A stretch of 64,000 nt of DNA from Aurifilum marmelostoma. Its lineage: Eukaryota; Ascomycota; Sordariomycetes; Diaporthales; Cryphonectriaceae. The stretch lies in the NCBI GenBank assembly GCA_027559495.1, contig JAMXSV010000007.1, positions 992,001 to 1,056,000 of the forward strand. Reading direction: 5' to 3'. This document shows, in pieces, positions 1 to 12,316 of the stretch. Position 1 is the stretch's first letter. Every line of letters starts with the position of its first letter. The notes under the pieces were generated by a model. That model did not search any database, was not told where the DNA came from, and saw only the letters and a list, made by a program, of their open reading frames with translations. A program made the position numbers and the translations under genes.

Positions 1-2137
1 GAACCACTCCACCGAAACCAATCTTTTCTACATATTTGTCTTTTTTTCCTCCTCCCCCATGTCCCAATATCCAGTGACTCAGGGATGCTCTACCTCTCGG
101 AGACAGACGACCTCTGTCATGTTCTTCAAACCACGTATTACGTACCATGGTAGACGAGGCCGAAATCCCCACAGCCCAGCAACTTCTCGGGTTGTTTCCC
201 AGCAGCCCCCGGGCGGTTCCAATACTACTGTACGTAGTACTACCACACTTTGCTATAGCAGGTATCATGATCTGGTTGGTACATTATACGAGCGCTCAGT
301 TCCCCGTCCCACCGACCGGAGCACCCCTCGTCGCCCTTGCATTCTTGTGTTTTCTGACAGCGAATACGATGATTCCCTGCCTCATCAAATTCCTCTTCCT
401 CGCGGCTGTTCGCCCTCATTAGCAGTACAGCTACTGCTCCTCATGTAGTAGTATACATCAAGTAATGCCTGCATCGATTCTTGTTCATCTCAAAAAGTAC
501 TTGGCGCGTGGTCTCAAAGCTCAATGAACCTGTCCACCACAATGCAATGCAGGACTTACTTATTCGTCTTATCGCCGATCCAGAATATTTTTCACCGTTC
601 CTGACGATGTCCCCATTCCTCCCCACCCCTCTATTGTGTTTGTTGGTACTGCTGTGCGGTAGTATGCTCCCTTGTGCAGGATTCCTGCGGGTGACGGACC
701 AACCACGAGCGTAGCCCCTCCTCCCACGCGTATCTACCTCCCTTATCCGGAAAGAGGGACAACTTCCTCTCGGTCTCATTATGCAGGACCCAGGTGGATG
801 TTCCCCCAGATTATAAGGGGCAGTTCCCTCTCGTTGCCCTTTTTTGAAAACTCGTCCGACCATAAGGATTTTGGATCGCCAACTAAAATGATGCACTATG
901 GTCCGAGGGGCGGTCCGGACCCTCATCCCGCCCCCAACACTGGCCACCGCATTTGTCTTCTACCTCTCTTCTCTCTCTCTCTCTCGCTCCTCCACATCAA
1001 TAGTGATGATAACAACCACACTACACACTAATTACACTGGATCTCACAAAGATGTTTTTGACTTTATTATCTCGGTGATTGCTGCGAATTTCTGTGGCTC
1101 TTACAAGCATAGCGTAGATGGATTTTTGTACTGTGTAAATTTTATGAAAGCGGGTGCTTGGCTGTGACACTCCCTCCCACATGCCTTGGCCCCCAAGCGA
1201 GGACGCCATGGAAGCCCTCTTCCATTGCCAACGCCACAGATCACATTTCCCTTGTCCCGATTCAAAATCTGTCATTGCTGCGCACAGGGTTTTGGAGTCA
1301 CAAAACAACAAAAAAAAATGAATGAAGGAAAACGAGCCAGAGCATTTTGGCCCCGAACGGGAAAGAGAAAGGAATCAGGAAGCGGGATGGTGATGACCCT
1401 CCAGGCTATCTACTCGGCTACCTATTTCATATCTCCCAGGCCCAGCTTTGCTTTTCTCACCTCGCGCTTATTCTCCCCAGGATTCTTTGGCATTTTGGCG
1501 CCCCAATGAACGAACGCCACCATCGTTCCTCTTGGGGGACCCCCTTTGAGTGGCATATATGCCGCGTGGTAATATACGGTGCGAGGAACGAGACCGCAGA
1601 CCAGTTCGAGAGCCCTACTACAGGCCCATGGAGAAGGTCAGAAAGGGAAAAGGTGCTTATTCACTCCTTTTCATCCCCAAAAAAGTCTCCACGGGGTAGC
1701 AGAGCGTCAGATCAGCATCGTTTCCAGATTCCATACAGCGTCTTTGTGTCTGAAGTCGAACCATACCCAAGGCCTCACGCTGTATCATCACCCTCTCCTG
1801 GTTTCCCATATGTGGAACGTTTGGATTCTTCTCGAACCCGCGGCGAGTAACGTCTCTTCGATCTTCCGAGATCTGCATCCTATGAACACCAGTGTGACTA
1901 GGGTACAGAGATATCCCACGGGCTTTTCATGTTTCATCGGACAGGGCTCTCGAGCGGTAGCAGTACTGTAGCAGCAGCAGGAGCAGCGATGTCACCCCAT
2001 CTGAACGTCATCAACGGGGCATTCTTTAGGCCCCCGATCTCCTGTCATCAAAGTTGCTCTCTGGTTTGTACCTATTTGGTGTGATCCTCATTGCGCCGAC
2101 TCCAACATCACCAACCGAGACGGTTGGCTCGTAGCTC

Positions 2138-2167
2138 TTTTTTTTTTTTTTTTTAAAAAAAAAAAAA
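2138..2167. repeat. Oligo(T)–oligo(A) palindrome
   Basis: Seventeen T residues (2138–2154) are followed directly by thirteen A residues (2155–2167), giving a self-complementary block without a loop spacer. A shorter block of the same kind lies at 37383–37404. Both are in gene-free DNA. Confidence 0.85.
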
Positions 2168-3038
2168 CGGTAGCCTGGTCCCTTATTTACCTGCACTGGA
2201 TCGTCTCGGATGTACCAGTAGAGCCCTTCCTTCCAGGGAAGAGGGGCCGGGGTTTTGTGTCACACAAAGCTCCGGCAGGTCGATCGGCCATAGGAAGTGT
2301 GTGTGTGTGTGTATGTGTGGCGTGCGCAACCTGACAATAGCCACCATCTTTGCACCCTCCAGCTGCCTTCACGCCCACACATATCATCAGGCTGCCGCTG
2401 TCAAGCGTCGGATCCTCCTTGGTCCCCCCCCGCAGGGCTTAAACCTCAGCTTGATCGACGTCACGAAGGGAAAGCCTTTGGGAGGCCTGCTCTGGTAATC
2501 CAAACCCCGCCTCGTTGGGGACCTGCCCCCCCCTTCCGAAACAAACAGGTTTTTCCGGCGGCTTGTGTGCATGATAAGCGCCCTGCTGGGAAAGCTGCTG
2601 CTGCAAGGCGTGCTGACCACTGCTTCCTGTTTTTTTGTGTTTGAGATCTATATCAGGCTGAGTGATTCATCCCGCGGGAGGCCCAATGGCGAGCCCGACC
2701 AATCGTCTTACACGGCCGTTCTCTCCTCGCTTGCATAGCCTCAAGTCTACCTTGGTTGTGACTAGCTATAGAGTTTTGTAAATATGCATGATCAAGATAC
2801 CCGACACCCTAGTAGTAGAAATGATGACCACAGTGAATCATGAAGTGGACATACAGGAGCGTTCTGGCACCACAAGCAGAAGGGTCAAACGTATCGCGCG
2901 CACATACTGAACAGTCGCTCAACAATCCCTCCTGCTCCTTGAAGGTCTTTGCGATTTGTTACGTCGCACCGGCGAGATTAAAGAGTGAGACGCCACACTT
3001 GTCGCAAATCCTCCGCGATCCCTTTCTACGAAAAATAC

Positions 3039-3041
<3 letters not shown>

Positions 3042-3072
<31 letters not shown>
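3042..3072. repeat. (AG)n microsatellite
   Basis: About fifteen uninterrupted AG units in gene-free DNA. No coding frame of interest crosses it. Confidence 0.95.
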
Positions 3073-3076
<4 letters not shown>

Positions 3077-4673
3077 GGCGTCTCTTACCAAACAACTCCG
3101 AGAGCGAGGTGTTTGCTCGGCCGCGTCGCTGGCGTGGTGAGATCCAAAGGATCAACGCCTGGATCGTCTTGATTTGCCCCTCCGATCTATTTACGAGGCC
3201 CACTGCACACGCGCTGAAGGGGACCCCGGGCGGAGGGGGCACGGGTGGTCTGGGCCTTTGTCCTTACTCATGATGTTGTTCATGCGACGACGACTTGGTG
3301 TGACTGAGGAGGGCTGGCGTGACCGGCGGCCTGCGTTGGCTGCACGTCGCATCATGTTAGTCTCGGTCTCTCTCGCTGGGAGATCAGACTGCTGCAGGCG
3401 CCGCAGCAGCAAGACGTCGTCCACCATCCAAACGAGGATGATTCCAACGCCCTTACTCAGCCGACAAAGCCACTGAAACCAAAGGGTCCTGGATAAGTAA
3501 AATTTCCCTTACCGTCTGCGGCGGGCTTCTGCCAACGGTCTGCCCGATGGGTCAAGAGCCATATCAGGCCTCCCACCAAACTCCCGAGAGATTTCTCTTC
3601 AGACTCTAAGATCATCTCCCAGGGGAAAATAACCGTCTTCCAAGGGTGTCTTGGAACTGCATTTCGTCCCGTATGACAGCCCCAGGGGCGGGATATGTGA
3701 TGAGCAACGTCGTGCATCGGAATTGCCCCTAGGCATCCCCTGAGCTGCGACTTGTATCTGTTTGCCTTTCATAGAGCAGCAGAAGAAGATGAGCGAAGCA
3801 GATCTCCGCGGTTTGAGACGTTCGCTCTCGTGTGATACATGAGCAAAGGTACACCTCTGGGAAAGGCTGCCTTTTCCCACACCCGCCGTCACTCTCCCGG
3901 CAGAGTGAGCGTGCGCCTTGACTTTGTACTTTCAGCACTGAACTGTACTCTTACCAGGTGGCCCCCGGCGCAAGAGGCTTGGGCTCCTTGGCTCTGATCA
4001 TCACGTTCCTGACACTTTTGCGAGTTTGCCTTGTAAGTTCACCGAGACGACGGCTCGGAGAACATCTGGAATCTGTCATTAAATGCTCTTCAAGAGAGGG
4101 GAACAGGACCAAAGGAACTTTCTCCAGACATGTGTGGGGCGAGAGATGTGTGTAGATTATCAGCTCAGCCCAAGATCGCCGTGAGACGGATGTGCGTGGC
4201 GTTGGTGTGCGGTGTACCAGTACATGATATCGGAAATGTTGGCTCAGGTAGTGTGATGTTCGCTTCAGAAAGATGATCGACACATGTAGTGCCGTCCAGA
4301 ATTCACCTGTCATCAGTCAGTTTGGAATGATAAATCATTGGACTGAGAAGGTCAGTAACAGGATCTCAAGTCCACCAAGACCGCGGTTTCGTCACGTATA
4401 CATCGAGAAAGTTGTCGTCGGAACAGATTGATCGGCGGATCTTGCATGCGATTTGGCTCTTGTCTTGTCACTGCATCCCACTTCTCCTACGATAAAGCTT
4501 CTCCATCATATTTCCTGCCGATCAACACGGCCGAAGTTGCTTCAGAAACGCAGTCGGATATCATTCCGCCCTGCATGAAGCGTCTCTTCTTGCTGCAAGT
4601 CTGTCTATATTTTTCTTTGTGCATGTACAAGTGTCTAGTCGGCGATCACGTCCGTATCTCATACAAATAGCTC

Positions 4674-6566
4674 TCAGTCCTCGTCCCAGTTCTGTGGTAG
4701 GTTGTCAGTTCCAAGGTCTTCATCCCATGAACGCCAACGGTAGTGGAATACAAGCGAGGGTTGTATGATGAAGGATTGACAAATTACTTACCGGGTTCGG
4801 CCCTGGAGGCTTGGGGCCGCCAGCCTGTCTTGCGACAATGATCTGATCGACAGCAAGAACAGTCCTGGCAGCCTCGGTTGCCAACTTGATCGCCCAGGCC
4901 TTGGTAGCCATGAGGTCAAGGATACCAGCATCTTGCGCATCCAAGATGCCACTGTCGCTCTCGTTCTGTCACATAGTCGTCAGCTTTGTACAATCGAACG
5001 TAGGTTTCACAAGTATTGATGGCGTAGCTCACCTCGATATCCACACCAGTAGTCCAGTCGTCCTTGTGATGCGCGCGGTACAGGTCGGCGAGCACCGCCG
5101 TCGCATCAAGACCAGCACTCTCGGCAATCGTCCTTGGCACGACCTCAAAGGCCTCACCGTACTTCTTGATAGCGTACTGGGCAAGACCAGGGGTTTTCTC
5201 GCCCTGTGCTGATATCTTCTCCACCAGCTGCATCTCTGTCGCACCAGCTCCAGGCACCAACCTGGCGTCCTTAGTGATGGCCTTGACGACGTTGACACCG
5301 TCGTCGACAGCGCGTTCGATATCGTCGAGGTGATTTTGCGTAGCTCCCCTCAGGACCAGAGTCGCTGTACGTGTGACCTCGTCCTCCTGTCTGAACACCG
5401 TAACACGATCTCCGCCAATCTCGAGCGTCTCCACCACATCCACGCTGCCCATCTCATCCGGCATTGGGGCGCCCAGCCGCGCCAGAGGAGTAGCACCGAC
5501 CACCCTGCATACTCTTCGGAGATCAAATTTGCTGAGAATCTTGATGACCAGGATGCCGTAGCGGTTCAGGTAGTGCATGGCCAGCTCTCCGACGGTTGAG
5601 CCGGCAATCACGACACGCAGGCCGACGTCGTGCAGCTCCTTGATGGCGGCCTCGAGCTGTGCCTCCTCGCCCTTGGTGAAGTCCAGCATCTCCTTTGCGT
5701 TGTGCAACAGAACGGTACCCTTGGTCTCGGTCTGGCTGATGTCGATGGCGCACGAGAAGACGCCGACCTTGGCCTTTTTCGCCTTCTTGACGGTCCCGTT
5801 AGGCTCCTTGGGGAAGACCATGCCCTTGACGACACGACTCTGCTCCAAGCTGCCGCCCATGATCTTCACCACCCTGATATTGTCGACGTTGAAGGCAACG
5901 GGGTTCTTGGGGAGCACGGCCAGGATAGCCTCGGCGACCAGGTCGGCTAGGAAGTCCTCGTTGCCGTTCTGCTTGGCCGCTATGACGGTCCGCAGGGCCT
6001 TGCTCATCTCCGCCTGTGACCTCAGGTCCTCAACCTTGTCGCACTCCAGCTCTTCTAATGCCTCCAGCGCAACCTTCTGCGCACGCTCGTAGCCCGTCAC
6101 GATGTCAGAGGTCTTCAGGCCCATGCGGAGCAGGTCCTCGGCCTTCTTCAGCAGCTCACCGGCCAGGACAATGACCAGGTTCGTGGCATCGCCCATCTCC
6201 GAGTCCTGCTGCTGGCTGGCCATGACCAGAAGCTTGGCGGCAGGGTGCACAACGTCGAGCTCGCGGAGGATGGTGGCGGCGTCCGAGGTCAGGATCATCT
6301 TCTGAAGGTGGTTGATGACGATCTTGTTGCGTCCATAGGGGCCAAGAGAGGTCTGGACAGTCGAGGATATGGCACGGCATGCGTCGATATTGCGCAGGAC
6401 AGCTCCATCTTCGGAGTCGTAGCTAAGAGCGAGACGGTGCGTGTGAGCAGCTGTGCATAACCAAGCAATCCGACATGCAACATCACAAGGAGGGGTGAAG
6501 GACGTACTTGTTGTAACCCTGCTTGAACAGGCCAGCATTTGGCGCGTTGGGGATATTGAGCGACAT
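4674..6566 (-). CDS. CCT8: T-complex protein 1 subunit theta (CCT8)
   Basis: Theta subunit of the cytosolic CCT/TRiC chaperonin, which folds actin, tubulin and other proteins using ATP. I read four exons: 6508–6566, 5033–6422, 4792–4965 and 4674–4691, giving 546 residues, the usual family length. The N terminus carries the theta signature NPNAGLFKQGYN-like start (here NAPNAGLFKQGYN). LGPYGRNKIV lies near residue 46, the group II chaperonin GDATN nucleotide motif near 97–101, and the C terminus ends NWDED as in fungal theta subunits. Introns are 85, 67 and 100 bp, and phases agree. A longer upstream reading into 6718 is only intron and 5' leader read in frame; the ATG at 6564–6566 restores the conserved start. 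The gene diverges from the INO80F/HMG gene across about 550 bp. Family identity is close to certain; the last 18-nt exon rests on the conserved C terminus and a CAG acceptor. Confidence 0.97.
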
Positions 6567-7114
6567 CTTGGCAGCGTTGATCTCACGAGCGAGTTGCCGG
6601 GTCCTCCTTCTGATCTTGGTGATGGGGAACGGAAGGGGTGGTGGTAGTAGTGGTGGCGGTGGGCGGCAGGCGAGGTGGACTTTGGACGTGGACGTGTTTT
6701 ACGTGGGGTAGCTTTCAAAAATGTTCAGCCCCTGCCTCGCGGCCCTGCCTGGCGGCCCTGCCTGCCCTGCCAACGAGCCAGCTGCTATTGGGGGTCGTAG
6801 TACAAGCTGCTGCAGGTGGTCCGGGCGTTGAGCTTGGGGGGTTGCCTTCAGCCTCAACCCTGCCACCCTGCCTGCCTGCCCAAGGAGGCCGGTCGCCAGG
6901 GGTTCTGGCCGCCCGTCATCAGGATGGTCTATCATGTTGATCAATCTTCCATCAGCTCCAAGCGACGAAACTCTGGCTGACTTGCCTTCCTCGTCTTGCG
7001 TACACGACAACCTCACCCATCTCTTTTCCCATTAAAACTGCACTTCTTGAAATCTCAACAACGACCCACACCATCCAGCACCCCAATACTAACGAGCGAT
7101 CAGCCCAATTCAAG
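6567..7114. promoter_or_regulatory. Divergent intergenic region CCT8 / INO80F-HMG
   Basis: About 550 bp separate two divergent start codons, so both promoters must lie here. The stretch contains runs of CCTGCC repeats on the plus strand (about 6731–6775 and 6860–6885). I do not recognise a specific operator. The shared-promoter reading is inferred from orientation only. Confidence 0.5.
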
Positions 7115-8429
7115 ATGGCTCCCTCTCCATGTGAGTACAGCAGTTCACAGCAACTCCACATTTCCCATCACTGTCGATGCGGGTTCCACCTCCCGCCAGC
7201 CCTTTGCCCTTTGTGACCTGACTCCCACCTCTCCCTCTCTCCCGTTTTTTCTTGAACGTCGATGACATCTACATCATTACCGTCTTCTCCTTCCTCTTCT
7301 TCTTCTTCTTCTTCCACCCCTATAGGTGGCCACCCTGCCTCACATTTCTTCCTCTATTACGATGGTCCTCAAACTAGGCCGCAGGGCTAACACTGGCGAA
7401 TCCTCGGCAGCAATACCGCCCGCGCTGCCTCCATCGGTCGAGGAGGCCTACCGCCGGAAGTGTCTGCAGCTCAAGCGGCGCACGAACGAGGTCGAGGAGG
7501 ACAACGAGGCCGCGCGCCTTCGTCTGCTCCGCCTGCGCCGTGGCGTCGAGAAGCTTCGTCTTGAGCGCGCCTTCCTGCTGGACCAGCTGGCCAAGCGCAC
7601 CAGCACCAACGTCGAGGACTCCGACGGCAGCCCGAGCCCGCCTCCGACAGTACGTGATGAAGCAATCGAACACAATGGCCCTCTTGCCCATGCTCATGCT
7701 CATTCACCTTCACCTGCTCCTGCCCCTCCCCTGCGCGCACCATCATCTACCACCTCTGCTGGACGCCGGTCACGACCTCGTAAATCTGGATCTGCTGCTA
7801 CTGGTTCTGCTTCCGGTACTAACCTTGCTCTTCCCCTCCGCCAACAGCCCCAGGATAAGCCGCTGCGCAGCAAGCGTGGCCACCGCAAGCCATCTGTCGT
7901 CGCCGCCCTGGAGTCCGGCAGCACTAACGGACCCCCGCCCACCTTTATCAACCAGAACGTGCAAAACCTGTCGCCTTCTTCCGACGCGTTCTCTCACTCC
8001 GTCGCCGCCGGCGAGGCCGGCTCCAGCAGCCAGCAGCCCAAGGAGTCGTCCGCTCAGCGTGCCAACGGTGTGAGCGGCAGCGGCGGCAGCAAAGCCGCCA
8101 AAAAGCAGCCCGCCAGCGCCTTCGAGCTCTACAGCGCTGACCACCGCGCCGCTGCCCTGGAGTCGAAAGAAGAGGATGTGACTGTCGAGGAAGAGCTGGC
8201 CCGCAGTTGGAAAGAGCTCCCCCAGAGCCAGAAGGACGAGTACACAGCCAAGGAGAAGGAGGCTGCAGCGGCAGCTGACAAGGACAAGGACAAGGATAAG
8301 GATAAGGACAAGGACAAGGACAAGGCGGAGGAAAAGACCAAACCCGCGAAGCCTGCAGCAGCAGCTGAGTCGCCAGCTGAGGACACACCTGCCCAAGATG
8401 ACGATGTCGAGATGGAGAATGAGGACTAG
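7115..8429 (+). CDS. INO80 complex subunit F/HMG-box (Nht1-like) protein
   Basis: Probable nuclear subunit of the INO80 chromatin remodeller. The N-terminal third (AYRRKCLQLKRR to RAFLLDQLAKR) has the charged two-helix pattern of the INO80F/TFPT domain. The middle is low-complexity Ser/Pro/Ala. An HMG-box-like segment follows (SAFELYSADHR, then ELARSWKELPQSQKDEY), then an eight-unit KD tract and an acidic tail. Fungal INO80 has an HMG subunit (Nht1 in fission yeast), and the combination of both domains fits that role. My preferred model splices 7115–7130 to 7378–8429 (355 residues); the intron of 247 bp begins GTGAGT and ends at CTAG. Using the AG at 7325 instead gives an immediate stop. An unspliced start at the ATG at 7362 is also in frame and would change only the first few residues. 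The start is therefore uncertain; the domain call is good. Confidence 0.8.
8277..8324 (+). repeat. Coding Lys-Asp repeat
   Basis: A GACAAG/GATAAG hexanucleotide tandem encodes alternating Asp and Lys, eight units, in the C-terminal part of the INO80F/HMG gene. It keeps the frame and would vary in whole-codon steps. Confidence 0.9.
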
Positions 8430-9073
8430 TGTGATCTGAACAACTCTCATGGTTCTGATTGAGAAGGCGGTTGGTATATCGGCGTTTGGGTCGGACGGGT
8501 TTTGGGGGCCTCAAGATGAAAAAAGTGTGTCTCTGCGTTCAATAAACATAATGATTACCGGGCATTACGGAAGGTAATATAAGGCCTCAATGCATGTGGT
8601 TCGGAATTGTGAGAGCGTACATCCAATACCACTGAAACAAAAAGTTGTAAATTGACACGGGTATCCCTAGCATATGTGCAGAAGCATCCATGTCCTCATG
8701 TCATGGCCCAACTGATCCTATACTGTATGTCGCCGCTCTGCAATCTGCTTGTCCTGTTGTTTCCGGCAGAGTACTTCTTTCACCTATCTACAACTTGGAA
8801 GTGAGTAGACTATGCTCGGCGTTCTCAAAGCGATGCTGTCCCCTGCTCAAAACAACCCAGTTGAGCGATGCTGAGTATAATCCCACCCGATCCTTAGCCC
8901 CTTGAACACATTCTGAGGGCTGTTTGCAAATGCGCCTGATAGTATGTATATGTACATGTGTGTGCATGTGTGTTTGTGTGTGTGTGTGTGTGTGAAAAGC
9001 AATTCAATCATTGCTAGGTCTGCCGGTCTCGACGAATCCGTCAGGCACCCCAAACTCAAAATTCTTCATCTGG
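8430..9073. other. Convergent intergenic region with (TG)n tract
   Basis: This 640-bp interval lies between the 3' ends of the INO80F/HMG and DUF155 genes. It contains an interrupted TG microsatellite at about 8956–8994. An AATAAA-like sequence (TCAATAAACAT) near 8540 could serve 3' end formation of the upstream gene. I see no gene. Confidence 0.5.
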
Positions 9074-10683
9074 TTAATCCACCCAGTACATGTCGACGAA
9101 GATATTTATCGCAGCCACGATAATCTCAGCAGCAATTAGAACGATCACTATATGCACAAGTCAGCAATCCCAAGATCCTTTAGGGCGGTAAAGAAAAAGT
9201 GTCATGATAAAGGTCACTCACCAATCCACTCCAGTTTCTCTCCATGGCCATGACTCAGCTCGCTCTTCAACATGGCCAATAGATCACCGATAACGTCCAT
9301 CCTGTCTGTCAACACCTTGACCCTCGAGTCCATCTCGAGGTACTTGCGCACGGCCTGGTACACAGGCTCAAGCTGTGGCTCGACCCAGAAAAGCTCGGGC
9401 GTGTCCAGAATCGACCCGCCAAGATGGATGTTCAGCTTGAGGATGAATAGCTCGCCGATCTGCATGTGTATCTGCTTGCGGCTGAGCGCAATCTTGCCCG
9501 TCAGCGAGATCTCGGTCGGGATGTCCTTGCACGCGTCGATGGTAGTATCCATCAGATCCTCAAACAGAGATGTCTTGGTGCTCTGTGCCAGGGCGTGCGA
9601 GATTGCCAGCTTCACGCGGTAGTTATTCTTGTCCCGCAGCGCGATGAAGTCGTTGTAGATGCGCGCCTGGTACTCGCGGGTGTAGTAGAAGTTGAAGTAC
9701 TCCACCTCGACATCGTCCGCCCCTAGCTTCTCCACCTCGAACTTAGAGATCTCCTTCAGGAAGCGAGTCTCCTGCTGAAGTGTCATGCCCCATATCACCA
9801 CGACGCCATACTCGAAGAGGAAGACCTCTGGTGTGTGGACCTCGATGTCGAAGTCGGCTGCCTCGACCATGGTGCCATCCTCGCCCCTCTCCGGGCCGAA
9901 GGTATCTGCCTGGCTGTCGTACCCTCCCTCCTCACGGATCTGGTTCTCGTGTCGCAGGTCTATGAGGTCCTGCTGGGGGTATCCGGCGTCTGCAGCCGTG
10001 GCCGTCGAGTACTCGCCCGTCGAATGCCTTCTCTCGTACGGGTGTACAGGGCTGGAGTGGATCCCAGCCTGGCGCTGCGCATGTCCCATCTCCACCTGCT
10101 TGCTGTTGTAGTTGTACGGCGTGTATATGCATTCGTCGATCAGCTTGGGGCTGGCCCCCTTGGTCTTGCCGCGGGAGCCCTTGAGAAACCTCATCAGACC
10201 GTCCATGTCATACTTGTTCGCCGTGCTGTACGCAGTGACCCGGGGCAGCCGGGTGCGATCGGCCTTGCCCAGGCGGGCCGCATCTCTCCGCGCCGTGGGG
10301 TCCTTGATCCGTGTGTACTGCGAGTACACATCCCTGCCGCTCTCCTCGTCGGGGCCGTCCTCCTCTAGCTCCGGGTTAGGCAGCAGCTTCAGCTTCTGCG
10401 CGTTCTTGGTCGATCGCTGCGGGCCGATCTTGGCCGCCGAGCTCGCGGGGAGGGCATTCACAATGGCACCACCGCTGCCAGCGCTGTGCCGTCGCCGCAT
10501 CTTGGACAAGGCCGCCGTGGATGTAGAGCTTGAGGCACCGGCCGAGGCTGTAGGAGGGGAGTTGTCGCCGTCGGGCTCGATCGTCTTGGTGACCGGGTTG
10601 GCGTTGAAGGTGACCGTCCGGGATGGCTTGAGACGGCTGCTCTCTGCGGATGGGAGGAGTGGGGATGTTTCTGCTGTAGACAT
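9074..10683 (-). CDS. Rmd1/RMND1-family (DUF155) membrane protein
   Basis: DUF155 family protein, related to yeast Rmd1/Rmd8 and to mitochondrial RMND1. The family acts at the mitochondrial or nuclear membrane, and its exact biochemical role is unsettled. Two exons, 9222–10683 and 9074–9147, give 511 residues. The N-terminal half is disordered (Ser, Arg and Pro rich). The family core starts near residue 260 with EVFLFEYGVVVIWGM and continues through QETRFLKEI and the DSRVKVLTDRMDVIGDLL segment near the end. The 74-nt intron (9148–9221, GTGAGT…ATAG) joins EKLEWI to a hydrophobic helix (VIVLIAAEIIVAAINIF), the expected C-terminal membrane anchor. Without splicing this anchor would be lost, which supports the model. 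The start ATG is followed by MSTAETSPLLPS, common for this family. Confidence 0.9.
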
Positions 10684-12316
10684 CTCGAAGGAGGAGGTAG
10701 AGGATTGATAAAGGAGGGAGAAGGCGTCGCCTGGTCGAGAGGAGCTCCTGCCGAAGAATGGGTCTGGGGGATGTAAGTGGTCCGGTCACCGAGGGCGACA
10801 GGGCACGGCGGGTTGAGGAAAAGCCACGGATGACTGCACTTCGGGTCCGTGCTGCCAGGTATGAGGGTTGTTGTGACTGCAATAATATCCTAGGGTGGTC
10901 GTAAGAGTGGGTTTGGCAGAGGTTGGAAAGGGGGCACTCTATGCCCAATTGCCACAGGTGGATCGTTGAAGGGGGTGGAAAAAAGGCTACCGAGATAATG
11001 CTGTCAAACCTGAAGCCATCCTGTAGTTTTTGAGAAGAACACCACGGGCATATGGTCTCTGGCTTGAGGCTGAGGAGCAAGCAGGAAGTGGCCGCAAAGT
11101 GAGGTCTGAAGGAAGCTCGCCAGCGCTCAATGACGTTAGAAGGTCGAAACGCTGCCAAACCGGTCCAAAATACCACACACGGAAGGCGGGGGTTCCTTCC
11201 CTGCTCCGTGTCTGGACTGTGTGCACCATAGAAATCTCAAAGTGCAGCAAAGAAAGTTTCTCCTGAAAGTTCAAATAACAGGACACTGCACTATGTCTCG
11301 AGCAGCGGTACTCCGCGACGACTGCCACTCCATGTATTCTCAAAATCCCAGTGCTCTCTCCTTGTGGACAGTTTCCACCTGACCCCTTTTCTGTTGCGGC
11401 GTTGTTCCAGGGACCACATAATGAACTCTTTTATTTCCCATAGAGATTATCCTTTCCCACCATTGCATAAACAATTCTCTTCTCTTTCTTGGTCAACTTG
11501 TTGCAACTATATTCATATTGTTCCCCATCAGCCAACTCTACAAGTAGTTGTGATGTGGAAGCTGCGCTGACAATACTACATATTCGCACTGGGGGGGGGT
11601 TGTCAGCCCTGCAAAAGGCCCCCCCCCCCCGAAAAAAAAAGACCACCACCAAAAAACCAAGACAATTTCTAAATGCAGCAACGGAAACGTGGAGCAAGCT
11701 CAACCCTGGTTCATGTCATACTTAGTTTCCCAATGCTTACTTGAATCTGCATCATGTACACGGCACCCCTGAATACGCCTAAATTGGGTGGTTTCTAAAG
11801 TACTATGTACTTCGTGTATCCATCTACCATGGACTGAACATGTGTGCCTTACTTTCTGGTCCCAACGGTACGATCTGCTTACACTGCCCTAGGTATAGGT
11901 ATAGGTATGAGCAGTTCGCCAAGACGTCTGACCATGACCTATAAGAATGCACATACAAAGGAGCAGGCCCTTGAATTTGCTTACATAGCTAGGAAACCTC
12001 CTCTGACATGGTCTATGTATGCAAACTGTGTGATATGCTTCCTCACTATGCTATGCACTACGACGATGGCATATCTTTGTTCATGTTGGTGACGATTGAT
12101 TCGTTTACTTATTTAATCACTGTGCTCCAGCACATTCGCATGTGCGTGCCAATAATACTCAGGATCGGTGAAACGGTCCCGAATTAACGCGTATGCGCGC
12201 ATTTTGCTGGTGTCTGTCCCGAGTCTGATGTGGCATGTCCCGCGCATGTGCAAGGGGGTTCACATATCTACACCACATCTCGACATGCCAACTCCCACTG
12301 TATCAAGATAGACCAA
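10684..12316. other. Gene-free stretch
   Basis: About 1.6 kb between the starts or ends of two minus-strand genes. It should include the promoter of the DUF155 gene at its left side. A G10 run (about 11591) and a C11/A9 run (about 11620–11640) are present. No frame shows family features. Confidence 0.5.

Larger units (their letters stand above)
1..4673. other. Left gene-free stretch
   Basis: I see no convincing gene in these 4.7 kb. Open frames are short, lack family features and overlap one another on both strands. The stretch contains a dinucleotide GT tract near 2297–2319, a T17/A13 self-complementary run at 2138–2167 and an (AG)15 tract at 3042–3072. It ends at the 3' end of the CCT8 gene. 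It may hold regulatory DNA or untranslated parts of a gene to the left. Confidence 0.5.

Noticed and set aside
147..422. 91-codon open frame with two hydrophobic stretches
   Set aside because: It resembles a small membrane protein, but codon use is not biased as in the real genes nearby, an overlapping frame of similar length exists and no family is recognised.
6567..6718. N-terminal extension of CCT8 to 6718
   Set aside because: The extension is Arg/Ser/Pro low-complexity produced by reading through the first intron; the spliced start matches the family exactly.
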